Below, one piece after another: positions 8,312 to 15,647 of a stretch of DNA of 64,000 nucleotides (positions are counted from its first letter, which is position 1; the number at the start of each line of letters is the position of its first letter). The notes under the pieces were generated by a model. It was not told the DNA's origin and did no database searches. It saw only the letters and a program-made list of their open reading frames with translations. The DNA comes from Saccharospirillum sp040881935 (GTDB lineage Bacteria; Pseudomonadota; Gammaproteobacteria; Pseudomonadales; Natronospirillaceae): NCBI RefSeq assembly GCF_040881935.1, contig NZ_JBBECH010000020.1, positions 62,001 through 126,000 on the forward strand. Reading direction: 5' to 3'. Both the position numbers and the translations under genes were made by a program.

Positions 8312-8328
8312 TGTGCCGCAATGGTGCG
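8312..8328 (+). promoter_or_regulatory. Possible NtrC site upstream of nrtA
   Basis: TGTGCC-N5-GGTGCG resembles the NtrC consensus TGCACY-N5-GGTGCA (9 of 12 positions). It lies 120 bp upstream of a sigma-54 element, a usual enhancer distance. The match is partial, so this is tentative. Confidence 0.45.
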
Positions 8329-8447
8329 ACTGCTGAGTTAACAGTCCACAAATAGCGCATAAAACCCTTTGCTATCGACATAATCCCCTCCCGCACGACA
8401 AGTCCACAACCCGCAATATAGAGCCTTCTCTCTGCCATTTTTTAACC

Positions 8448-8464
8448 TTGGCACGTTAATCGCT
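8448..8464 (+). promoter_or_regulatory. Sigma-54 promoter of nrtABC
   Basis: TTGGCACGTTAATCGCT fits the -24/-12 consensus YTGGCACGrNNNTTGCW at every defined position except the purine after GGCACG and one T of TTGC. The same form, TTGGCACG-N4-TCGCT, occurs at 14268. Transcription would start near 8475, giving a leader of about 180 nt before nrtA. Confidence 0.8.
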
Positions 8465-8474
8465 ACAACTAAAT

Positions 8475-8600
8475 TACAGTAATCGTCTTTGCACCGGACA
8501 TAACCGACGAGCACAGGACGACTACCCCCCAGATTACTTGGCAACGGTGCCCTGTTCGCAAACTGCGGACTCGGCGCCGTTTTTTTTGCACGCCATTCAG
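8475..8600 (+). promoter_or_regulatory. Nitrate leader RNA of nrtABC with hexaloop hairpin and terminator
   Basis: An intrinsic terminator is formed by AACGGTGCC (8543-8551) and GGCGCCGTT (8573-8581), with an inner hairpin GTTCGC/GCGGAC and a run of eight T (8580-8587). The left arm overlaps a small hairpin GGC-AACGGT-GCC (8540-8551) whose 6-nt loop has A at position 1 and G at position 4, as in ANTAR-protein targets. Forming the small hairpin blocks the terminator. An upstream hairpin CGG-ACATAA-CCG may be its partner, but its loop lacks G at position 4. NasT is the expected ligand. Confidence 0.72.
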
Positions 8601-8655
8601 CCACGCCGACTCAGGCAGACTGAGAGCATTGGGAAACTCTATGGAGACACTAACC

Positions 8656-10038
8656 ATGACCTTCGCCGACCTTTCAATACCGCTACGCCAATCCATCACC
8701 CGGGCACTGGCGGGTATTATTCTGTGTTCAACACTGGGCGTTGCCCAGGCTGATCTTGGCTGGCCGGAAAAAGAAGCCCTGACCATTGGCTTTATCAAAT
8801 TGACCGATATGGCCCCGCTGGCCATTGCTTATGAGAAAGGGTATTTCGAAGACGAGAGGCTGTATGTCACGCTCGAAGCCCAGGCCAACTGGAAAGTATT
8901 GCTCGACGGCGTTATTACCGGTGAACTGGATGGCGCTCACATGCTGGCGGGGCAGCCGTTGGCGGCAACACTGGGCTATGGCACCCAGGCGAACATCATT
9001 ACCCCTTTTTCGATGGATCTTAACGGCAACGGCATCACTGTCTCCAACGATGTGTGGGCGAGTATGAAAGAACACATCCCGCACGAAGACGGTAAGCCAG
9101 TTCACCCAATCAGCGCAGAAGCCTTGCAACCGGTGGTAAATGAATACCGGAACCGTGGCGAGGCCTTCAAGATGGGCATGGTGTTCCCGGTCTCGACCCA
9201 CAACTATGAAATTCGCTACTGGCTTGCTGCCGGTGGGCTTCATCCTGGTTATTACGATCCCGCCGGTGGTGACACCTCCGGTCTGGTCGACGCCGACGTA
9301 CAGCTCAGCGTAACACCACCACCGCAAATGCCTTCAACACTGGAAGCGGGCACGATCAAGGGATACAGCGTTGGTGAACCCTGGAACCAGCAAGCCGTGT
9401 TCAAAGGCATTGGTGTGCCGGTTATTACCGATTATGAGATTTGGAAAAACAATCCGGAAAAGGTTTTTGGCATCACCGAAGAATTTGCCGAGGAATACCC
9501 AAACACGACGGTGCGTATGGTGCGTGCATTAATCCGCGCCGCCTACTGGCTGGACGAAGACAACAACGCTAACCGTGAAGAAGCCGTTCGAATTCTGTCT
9601 CAGCCCAAGTACGTCGGTGCGGATGAAGAAGTCATTGCCAACTCCATGACCGGCACCTTTGAATACGAACGGGGCGATGTTCGCTCCGTGCCCGACTTCA
9701 ATGTCTTTTTCCGCTTCAACGCTACCTACCCCTACTATTCCGATGCCATCTGGTACCTGACCCAAATGCGTCGCTGGGGTCAGATTGAAGAAGAAAAAAC
9801 CGATGACTGGTATTTAGACATGGCCGCCCGGGTGTATCGCCCCGATCTGTATCAGACAGCCGCCGCTAGCCTGATTGAAGAAGGGCTATTCAGTGCCGAT
9901 CAGTTCCCCGCCTTTGCCAGCGAAACCGGCTTCAAACCGGAGCAAGAGGAATTCATCGACGGTATTCCCTACAACGGCCGCGAGCCCAATGCCTACCTGA
10001 GCCGTTTTCCGATTGGCCTGCAAGGTAGCAACGAGTAA
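8656..10038 (+). CDS. nrtA: Nitrate ABC transporter, periplasmic binding protein NrtA
   Basis: The 460-residue protein belongs to the NrtA/CmpA group that captures nitrate or nitrite in the periplasm for import. It has an N-terminal signal sequence (hydrophobic ALAGIILCSTLGVAQA) and family motifs LTIGFIKLTDMAPLAIAYEKG, DGAHMLAGQPLAATLGYG, LNGNGITVSN and VFPVSTHNYEIRYWLAAGG. The ATG at 8656 has GGAGA 8 nt upstream; earlier in-frame codons at 8629 and 8641 lack a good site. It is first in an operon with the permease and ATPase, behind the sigma-54 promoter and terminator leader. Confidence 0.92.
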   Translation: MTFADLSIPLRQSITRALAGIILCSTLGVAQADLGWPEKEALTIGFIKLTDMAPLAIAYEKGYFEDERLYVTLEAQANWKVLLDGVITGELDGAHMLAGQPLAATLGYGTQANIITPFSMDLNGNGITVSNDVWASMKEHIPHEDGKPVHPISAEALQPVVNEYRNRGEAFKMGMVFPVSTHNYEIRYWLAAGGLHPGYYDPAGGDTSGLVDADVQLSVTPPPQMPSTLEAGTIKGYSVGEPWNQQAVFKGIGVPVITDYEIWKNNPEKVFGITEEFAEEYPNTTVRMVRALIRAAYWLDEDNNANREEAVRILSQPKYVGADEEVIANSMTGTFEYERGDVRSVPDFNVFFRFNATYPYYSDAIWYLTQMRRWGQIEEEKTDDWYLDMAARVYRPDLYQTAAASLIEEGLFSADQFPAFASETGFKPEQEEFIDGIPYNGREPNAYLSRFPIGLQGSNE

Positions 10039-10103
10039 TCGTCCGGGGTGCGGTGTCATCCGCACTGGACCAACGCACCCCACTAACAGGACAGGAGACC
10101 GAC

Positions 10104-11105
10104 ATGACAGCACAGACCTTCACTCACCCCTGGCGCAAACTCAAGCTTACACTGAGCACCCGCCTGGCCGATTTCAACCCGGTGCAGTGGCTGACATCAC
10201 TGCTGTTGCCCGCGATCGGCATCGCGATTTTTCTGATGCTGTGGCACCTTGGTGCCGGGCAGATCAATACCTCACTGGGTACCTTCCCGGGCCCGGGCGA
10301 TGTGGTTGAACAGAGCCAGTCTTTATGGGAAGGCCATCAGGCTGAGCGAGCCAAGGAAAGTGCGTTTTACCAGCGCCAGGAAGAACGCAATGCGGCGCGT
10401 GTGGCAGACGACCCAAGCTACAGCCCGACCGTTCACAGCTACCCGGGCAAAGCGACGTTTATCGACCAGATTTTTACCAGTCTGTTCACCGTTCTGGCTG
10501 GTTTTCTGGTGGCCAGTGTCATCGCGATTCCCTGCGGTATTTTGATTGGCCTGTCGCGCTCAACCTACCAGGCGGTGAATCCGATTATCCAGATTTTCAA
10601 ACCGGTCTCGCCACTGGCCTGGCTGCCGCTGGTGACCATGGTGGTCAGTGCGATCTATGTATCGGACGACCCGATGTTTGAAAAATCTTTCATCACGTCA
10701 CTGTTCACAGTCACCCTGTGTTCGCTGTGGCCAACGCTGATTAATACCGCCGTTGGCGTGGCCAATATTGATCGCGACTTGCTGAACGTCAGCAAGGTAT
10801 TGCGGCTGCCCACCCTGACCCACATTCGCAAAATCGTCATTCCATCGGCCATTCCGATGATGTTTACCGGTTTGCGCGTCTCACTGGGCATCGCCTGGAT
10901 GGTGCTGATTGCCGCTGAAATGCTGGCGCAGAACCCAGGGTTGGGAAAATTCGTCTGGGATGAATTCCAGAACGGCAGTTCCGATTCACTTGGTCGCATA
11001 ATGGTAGCGGTACTGGCCATTGGTTTAATCGGCTATGCACTGGATCGGGTCATGCTGTTGATGCAGCAAGCCGTTAGTTGGGACAAAACCAGTGAACAAC
11101 GCTGA
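10104..11105 (+). CDS. nrtB: Nitrate ABC transporter, permease NrtB
   Basis: The 333-residue inner-membrane permease carries the binding-protein-dependent transport domain in its C-terminal half. The EAA-type loop is near LLNVSKVLRLPTLTHIRKIVIPSAIPMMFTGLR. After the first helix there is a charged segment of about 50 residues (from EQSQSLWEGHQAE), typical of proteobacterial NrtB proteins. ATG at 10104 follows ACAGGAGACC; longer in-frame starts lack a site. It lies 65 bp after nrtA and 54 bp before the ATPase gene. Confidence 0.9.
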   Translation: MTAQTFTHPWRKLKLTLSTRLADFNPVQWLTSLLLPAIGIAIFLMLWHLGAGQINTSLGTFPGPGDVVEQSQSLWEGHQAERAKESAFYQRQEERNAARVADDPSYSPTVHSYPGKATFIDQIFTSLFTVLAGFLVASVIAIPCGILIGLSRSTYQAVNPIIQIFKPVSPLAWLPLVTMVVSAIYVSDDPMFEKSFITSLFTVTLCSLWPTLINTAVGVANIDRDLLNVSKVLRLPTLTHIRKIVIPSAIPMMFTGLRVSLGIAWMVLIAAEMLAQNPGLGKFVWDEFQNGSSDSLGRIMVAVLAIGLIGYALDRVMLLMQQAVSWDKTSEQR

Positions 11106-11159
11106 CCAACACAACGACACACCAAGTACTGAACCCTTTTATGCGCCAGGAGATCTATC

Positions 11160-12008
11160 ATGACTCAGACACACCTCGAACTGACTGGCGTTGGCATTGA
11201 CTTCCCAACGCCCAAAGGCCCCTTCACCGCCTTGCACAACGTGAACCTGAAGGTTCGCGACGGTGAATTCGTCTCTCTGATCGGGCATTCCGGTTGTGGC
11301 AAAAGTACCGTACTCAACATTGTTGCAGGCTTGCACCAGGCAACGCGCGGCGGTGTTTTACTAAACGGAAAAGAAGTGGACGAACCCGGCCCGGAACGGG
11401 CTGTAGTGTTTCAAAACCACAGCCTTCTGCCCTGGTTAACCGCCTGGGAAAACGTTGAACTGGCGGTAAAACGCGTGTTTGGCAAAACCAAAAGCCGGGC
11501 TGAAATGAAAGACTGGATTACCCACAACCTGGAACTGGTGCACATGGCTCATGCCATGCACAAACGCCCCGGTGAGATTTCCGGTGGTATGAAGCAACGG
11601 GTCGGCATTGCCCGGGCACTGGCCATGCAGCCGAGTGTTTTGTTACTGGATGAACCCTTTGGCGCACTGGACGCCCTGACGCGTGCGCACCTGCAGGATT
11701 CACTGATGGAGATTCAGGCGCAGCTGGGAACAACGGTGCTTATGATCACCCACGATGTCGATGAAGCCGTGCTGTTATCCGACCGCATCGTGATGATGAC
11801 CAATGGCCCCTCGGCTACCGTCGGTCAGATTTTGGAGGTTGATCTGGAGCGACCGCGCAATCGTCTGACACTGGCCGACGATGTGCATTACAACCATCTG
11901 CGCTCTGAAGTGCTGACGTTTCTGTACGAAAAACAGCTCAAAGTCGAGCCTATTTCGGCTCGAGCCAAGGCCTCTACTCAGGCAAAAAATAATACCGAGG
12001 TTGCCTGA
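11160..12008 (+). CDS. nrtD: Nitrate ABC transporter, ATP-binding protein
   Basis: The 282-residue ATPase energises nitrate import. It shows Walker A GHSGCGKST, signature ISGGMKQRVGIARAL, Walker B VLLLDEPFGALDAL and the switch histidine in MITHDVDEA. It is the NrtD/SsuB/TauB type, without the extra C-terminal NrtA-like domain of cyanobacterial NrtC. RBS CAGGAG precedes the ATG at 11160. A strong terminator follows the stop, closing the nrt operon separately from the reductase operon. Confidence 0.9.
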   Translation: MTQTHLELTGVGIDFPTPKGPFTALHNVNLKVRDGEFVSLIGHSGCGKSTVLNIVAGLHQATRGGVLLNGKEVDEPGPERAVVFQNHSLLPWLTAWENVELAVKRVFGKTKSRAEMKDWITHNLELVHMAHAMHKRPGEISGGMKQRVGIARALAMQPSVLLLDEPFGALDALTRAHLQDSLMEIQAQLGTTVLMITHDVDEAVLLSDRIVMMTNGPSATVGQILEVDLERPRNRLTLADDVHYNHLRSEVLTFLYEKQLKVEPISARAKASTQAKNNTEVA

Positions 12009-12018
12009 TACCCTCCTG

Positions 12019-12059
12019 AAACAGGGTACGCTGCGTACCCTGTTTATTGATCTTTTTTA
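12019..12059 (+). terminator. Terminator of the nrt operon
   Basis: An 11-bp perfect stem, AACAGGGTACG (12020-12030) with CGTACCCTGTT (12034-12044) and a 3-nt loop, is followed by a T-rich stretch ending TCTTTTTTA. Confidence 0.88.
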
Positions 12060-12294
12060 TAACAACACTTCAAAAAAACCAGAACAAATAGGTCGCCGTT
12101 CCGTGATATTTTGTTATTTCATTACAGTTCAGTGGCCTGTCAACTGGCCTGGGAAAGGCTTTCGGAAATTGGCCGTTACTGAGCAACAAAGCTGACTACA
12201 CGGGCAGGCCGCAAGGCATGGCCACCATTGGAGAAGCCGCTAAAGGGATGGTAGCGTAAAGACCTTAACGCACTCCTCAGGATCCCATCGCCCC

Positions 12295-13245
12295 ATGGCG
12301 TACCACAGTTATTTACACCTTGTATCAAGCTATCAACAGGATCGCACGGCCATCAATGGCCTGATCGAATCGATTGTCTCCAGCCTGGACCGGATCAGCC
12401 TGCTTACCGACCCCAAGGCACAAAAAGAAGAAGTCGCTCACCTGAGCCGGGCCTACCCGTTCATCGAAATGCTGTACAGCCTGGACGCCAGCGGCTGCCA
12501 GCTACTGCCTTCAGCCTACGGCCAGGGCATTACCGAGCCAACAAGACGCACCCTCGGGCAACATAGTGATCGCAGCCACCGGCCGTATTTTCAGGCCGCT
12601 CATCGAAACCCCGGTGCCATCACCGTCTCTGAACCTTATTTGTCGAGTGCAACGCACCGGCTGGCTATTTCGGCCGTACTGCGCTTTAACCGCAGCGACG
12701 GTGACGCAAACCCTTCTGAAACACCCGGGTACCTGGTGCTTAATCTAAACCTGCAGGCGCTGATCGCCTATCTGAACAACGATCAGTTGCGTTATCGTTT
12801 TCACCCGGCCTTTCGGGCCGTCTACGCACTGATCGGGTCGGTATTGATCGCGGTATCCGGTCTGTTGCTCTGGGCATCGCTGGAATCACTGCTGGGCACT
12901 CTATTAACCCCCAGTCACATCGCGACCGACTCCTTCGGTGTCGTCATTCTCATTACGCTGAGCCTGGCGATTTTTGACCTTGGCAAAACCATCATCGAAG
13001 AAGAAGTCTTTGTACACAAAGACATCCACCACCATGGCTCGACGGAAAGAACCATAACCCGCTTCATGTCTGCTATTCTGATAGCGATCTCGATCGAGGC
13101 GTTATTGCTGATGTTCAAATCACTGCTGGGTGAGAGCAATCAACTGATCCAGGCGGTGTATATGATGTTGTCGGCCGTGGCCCTATTGATAGGGCTCGGT
13201 ATTTACCTGAAACTGAGTCGGCCCGAAGGTAGCAATGGCAGTTAA
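12295..13245 (+). CDS. Cache (PDC) sensor-like membrane protein without output domain
   Basis: The first ~165 of 316 residues look like a PDC/Cache ligand-binding domain: YSLDASGCQL followed by DRSHRPYFQAAHR and ITVSEPYLSSATHRLAISAV. Four hydrophobic helices follow at about residues 178-203, 215-240, 255-280 and 287-307. No kinase, GGDEF or methyl-accepting domain is attached. No helix precedes the sensor part in this frame, so either the true start is further upstream or export uses the later helices. Ligand and role are unknown. The gene stands alone between the nrt terminator and palindromic element B. Confidence 0.65.
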   Translation: MAYHSYLHLVSSYQQDRTAINGLIESIVSSLDRISLLTDPKAQKEEVAHLSRAYPFIEMLYSLDASGCQLLPSAYGQGITEPTRRTLGQHSDRSHRPYFQAAHRNPGAITVSEPYLSSATHRLAISAVLRFNRSDGDANPSETPGYLVLNLNLQALIAYLNNDQLRYRFHPAFRAVYALIGSVLIAVSGLLLWASLESLLGTLLTPSHIATDSFGVVILITLSLAIFDLGKTIIEEEVFVHKDIHHHGSTERTITRFMSAILIAISIEALLLMFKSLLGESNQLIQAVYMMLSAVALLIGLGIYLKLSRPEGSNGS

Positions 13246-13261
13246 CTGAGTCACCCCGCTA

Positions 13262-13435
13262 CTGGAGTTCGGGTCTAACCGGTGGCACTAGTCCGCACCG
13301 ACCGCCGGGGTCACTCCTGTGGGGTCGGCGTGAATCCATCCATGGAGCCTAGACCGCAGCATCCCTGCTGCGGACTACCCCACAGGAGTAACCCCGGCAA
13401 TCGCTGCTCGCGCTTTTGGCGAACTCCAAAACCAA
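13262..13435. repeat. Palindromic intergenic element, copy B
   Basis: Left arm CCGGGGTCACTCCTGTGGGG (13305-13324) pairs with 13378-13397 at 19 of 20 positions. The arm sequence differs clearly from copies A and C, yet the pairing is kept. The 53-nt interior (13325-13377) matches copies A and C except for a few bases. GGAGTTCG near the left end and CGAACTCC near the right end form terminal inverted repeats. Confidence 0.9.
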
Positions 13436-13461
13436 AATACAAAACAACCTGACAGGGTGCC

Positions 13462-13740
13462 ATGAAACAGCTCGAATTTTTCGACATACCCAGCCCCTGC
13501 ATCGGCGTTTGTGAATCCGGTGCCAGGGGCTATTGTCGCGGTTGTTTTCGTTCCCGGGCCGAACGGCAGTATTGGTTTCAGGCTGACGATGAAGCCAAGC
13601 GTTTGATTATTCGTGCCTGCCAGGTACGCAAGCTTCGTTTCGAGCGAGCCAAATCCAGCCTGACATCTGAACCATCACCACCGCAAGAAGCCCTCTTTCC
13701 CAATCTCGACGAAGATTTTGGCAGTAATTCCGAACGCTAA
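13462..13740 (+). CDS. DUF1289 family cysteine-rich protein
   Basis: The 92-residue protein has the DUF1289 signature near its N-terminus: SPCIGVCESG, then GYCRGCFRSRAER, giving CxxxC...CxxC cysteines, and the WF..ADDEAKR segment. These cysteines probably bind a metal or Fe-S cluster; the family function is unknown. The C-terminal 30 residues are acidic and likely disordered. The start ATG at 13462 is preceded by GACAGGG. Confidence 0.85.
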   Translation: MKQLEFFDIPSPCIGVCESGARGYCRGCFRSRAERQYWFQADDEAKRLIIRACQVRKLRFERAKSSLTSEPSPPQEALFPNLDEDFGSNSER

Positions 13741-13753
13741 ATTCAGAGTTCAC

Positions 13754-13870
13754 AACTCAAGTTTCGGAGTTCGCCATGGAGACGAGCGCCGACTGCCGGG
13801 GGTTGCCCCGGTAGTCGGTGCGGACCAATGCCACTGAATTTCCCCGAACTCCGGAACTCGACGTCCAAAT
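13754..13870. repeat. Palindromic element, short subtype D
   Basis: AACTCAAGTTTCGGAGTTCG (13754-13773) on the left and CCGAACTCCGGAACTCGA on the right form terminal inverted repeats. The centre is a 13-bp hairpin, CCGACTGCCGGGG (13789-13801) with CCCCGGTAGTCGG (13806-13818). It lacks the 53-nt core of copies A-C and looks like a deletion derivative or minimal form. Confidence 0.75.
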
Positions 13871-13941
13871 AAAGCCGTGCAGGTCGGTGAGCCATGCACT
13901 ACTTTCTGTCGTATCGCCGTGCCAATCCTTCGGAGGCCGTC

Positions 13942-14133
13942 ATGTCACTCGATCATCTGTCTACAGAACTGGTGGATCTGCGTTGTCCTTATTGCGACGC
14001 CAGTATTCATCTCATCGTCGACCCGACGGAAGACAGTCAGGAATACACCGAAGACTGTGAAGTCTGCTGCCAGCCGATGGTGGTTTTCACCGAGGGCGAC
14101 AACATTGTGCGCCTGGCGCGCGAAGACGAGTAG
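13942..14133 (+). CDS. CPXCG-motif cysteine-rich protein
   Basis: The 63-residue protein has the pair LRCPYCDASI and CEVCCQPM spaced by about 28 residues, the layout of small bacterial proteins named for their CPxCG motif and expected to bind zinc. It is acidic and soluble. The ATG at 13942 is chosen because GGAGG lies 5 nt upstream (13932-13936); the upstream in-frame ATG at 13894 lies inside a poorly coding stretch. The function is unknown. Confidence 0.8.
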   Translation: MSLDHLSTELVDLRCPYCDASIHLIVDPTEDSQEYTEDCEVCCQPMVVFTEGDNIVRLAREDE

Positions 14134-14178
14134 TTCTCCCGGCATTATGCCCCAACACAGAACACCTCCCCCTCTGCC

Positions 14179-14195
14179 TGGCCCTTCTTGGTGCA
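14179..14195 (+). promoter_or_regulatory. Possible NtrC site upstream of the nitrite/nitrate reductase operon
   Basis: TGGCCC-TTCTT-GGTGCA matches TGCACY-N5-GGTGCA at 10 of 12 positions and lies about 73 bp upstream of the sigma-54 element at 14268. Confidence 0.55.
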
Positions 14196-14267
14196 AAAAC
14201 AGGCGGCTTTCAGGATGATTTCTGACTAACCCCCTGATTTTAAGAGGTTTTTTCAAAGTGTCGGAAG

Positions 14268-14284
14268 TTGGCACGCCCTTCGCT
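14268..14284 (+). promoter_or_regulatory. Sigma-54 promoter of the nitrite/nitrate reductase operon
   Basis: TTGGCACGCCCTTCGCT has the -24 box TTGGCACG with correct spacing to the -12 box TCGCT. It is the same variant as at 8448. The start of transcription falls near 14295, just before the first leader stem. Confidence 0.85.
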
Positions 14285-14299
14285 ATATAGAACTTAGTC

Positions 14300-14410
14300 A
14301 TCACAGATCAGAGTCTGGCTTGCCAGTGCTCTGAAATGAGGTGGCCTTACACTGTGATTTGCGTATCGAGCATTGGCGCTCTTGGGGAAACCCAAGAGCG
14401 TCTTTTTTTT
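14300..14410 (+). promoter_or_regulatory. Nitrate leader RNA of the reductase operon with terminator
   Basis: The outer stem ATCACAG (14300-14306) with CTGTGAT (14352-14358) encloses the hairpin TCAGAG/CTCTGA, itself holding CTGG/CCAG. Next comes GAGC-ATTGGC-GCTC (14368-14381), a hexaloop hairpin with A at loop position 1 and G at position 4, as in ANTAR targets. Its 3' half overlaps the left arm of a strong terminator: CGCTCTTGGG (14377-14386), GAAA loop, CCCAAGAGCG (14391-14400), then TCTTTTTTTT. The two structures exclude each other, which is the antitermination arrangement expected for NasT. Confidence 0.8.
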
Positions 14411-14447
14411 GCCTGGCCGAAACCGGCTGGTACTGGCGAGGGGCCAT

Positions 14448-15638
14448 ATGAACCAGGGGCGTTTACTGATCATCGGGCATGGTATGGCCGCGACCCGGCT
14501 GCTGCAAAAGCTGGTCGAGCGTGGCTATGAGGGCTCCTTGACCGTCATCGGAGCAGAAGGTGGCGTGGGTTACAACCGTATCCAACTAACCCCCTGGCTG
14601 GCCGGTGAAGTCAGCGAGGCCAGTATGGATCTGGTCTCCGATACCTGGTACCGGGAACACCGGATTTACCGAGTCAAGCAGGATGCCGTTGCATCTCTGG
14701 ATCCGGCTGGCCAGGTCACTTTGAAATCCGGCCGCACCCTGCCCTTCGATACAGCGGTACTGGCGACGGGTGCCGTACCCCGGTTTCCCGACCTGCCCTT
14801 TGCGCCTCAGCCCACCATTCGCGCGTTTCGCAACAAAGCCGATGGGCATTGGCTGAAAGCTTTGCCAGAAAACCAGTCCGTGGTGGTGGTTGGCGGTGGC
14901 CTCCTTGGTCTGGAAGCGGCCTGGGGCCTGCGTGCCCTGGGGCATAACGTCAGTCTGGTGCACCGCAACAGCCACCTGATGAACCGGCAGCTGTCAGCAC
15001 CCACGGCGGCGTATCTCGCCCGGGCTGCCAGGCAGGCGGGTATTCAACTGCATCTGTCCAACGAACTGAGTCACATTAATGCCGACCCGGTACTGACATC
15101 CGTTCAGTTGAGCGGCGGCGAAACACTGAGTGCCGATGTGCTGATCGCCGCTGCCGGTATCGCACCGCATCGTCAGCTCGCCGAAGACGCGGGCCTGGCG
15201 GTAAACCGGGGCATTCTAATCAACGATCAAATGCGCACCAGCCACCCGCGCATTTTCGCACTGGGCGAATGCGCGGAATTCAATGGTGAGACCTTTGGTC
15301 TGGTCGCACCGGCTTACCAGCAGGCCGAGGTACTGGCTTCCGTGCTCTGTGCTGAACCCGCGCACTGGGCTCCGCAGCAAAGTACTACTCGTTTAAAAAT
15401 TTCCGGTCTCGATGTGGTCTCACACGGGCGTATCGACCACCCCGACGCACGACATCTCACCCTGGATGCACCGGGCCTCAACCAGTGTCGGCGGCTGCAT
15501 TTTCTGCACGACCGGCTGATCGGTACCGAGATGATCGGTATCCGCACCCATCTTGAGCTTTATCAAAGCCTGATTGACCAACAGACCCCCATCAACGATG
15601 CCCGCGCCGTGATGCTGGGCTCTGTCAGGGCGGCCTAG
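14448..15638 (+). CDS. FAD/NAD(P) oxidoreductase of the nitrate operon
   Basis: The 396-residue pyridine nucleotide-disulphide type reductase shows the FAD-binding start RLLIIGHGMAATRLL, the second nucleotide fold VVVVGGGLLGLEAAWGLRALG and the FAD site IFALGECAEFNG. It is like the N-terminal half of NirB, including the GYNRIQLTPWLAGE segment (compare AYDRVHLSEYFQG in NirB next door). It probably feeds electrons from NAD(P)H to the nitrate reductase NasA, as NasB-type subunits do; that role is inferred from the operon. The ATG at 14448 has GCGAGGGG upstream and lies 38 nt after the leader terminator; an earlier in-frame codon would sit inside the terminator. Confidence 0.85.
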   Translation: MNQGRLLIIGHGMAATRLLQKLVERGYEGSLTVIGAEGGVGYNRIQLTPWLAGEVSEASMDLVSDTWYREHRIYRVKQDAVASLDPAGQVTLKSGRTLPFDTAVLATGAVPRFPDLPFAPQPTIRAFRNKADGHWLKALPENQSVVVVGGGLLGLEAAWGLRALGHNVSLVHRNSHLMNRQLSAPTAAYLARAARQAGIQLHLSNELSHINADPVLTSVQLSGGETLSADVLIAAAGIAPHRQLAEDAGLAVNRGILINDQMRTSHPRIFALGECAEFNGETFGLVAPAYQQAEVLASVLCAEPAHWAPQQSTTRLKISGLDVVSHGRIDHPDARHLTLDAPGLNQCRRLHFLHDRLIGTEMIGIRTHLELYQSLIDQQTPINDARAVMLGSVRAA

Positions 15639-15647
15639 GAGAACACT

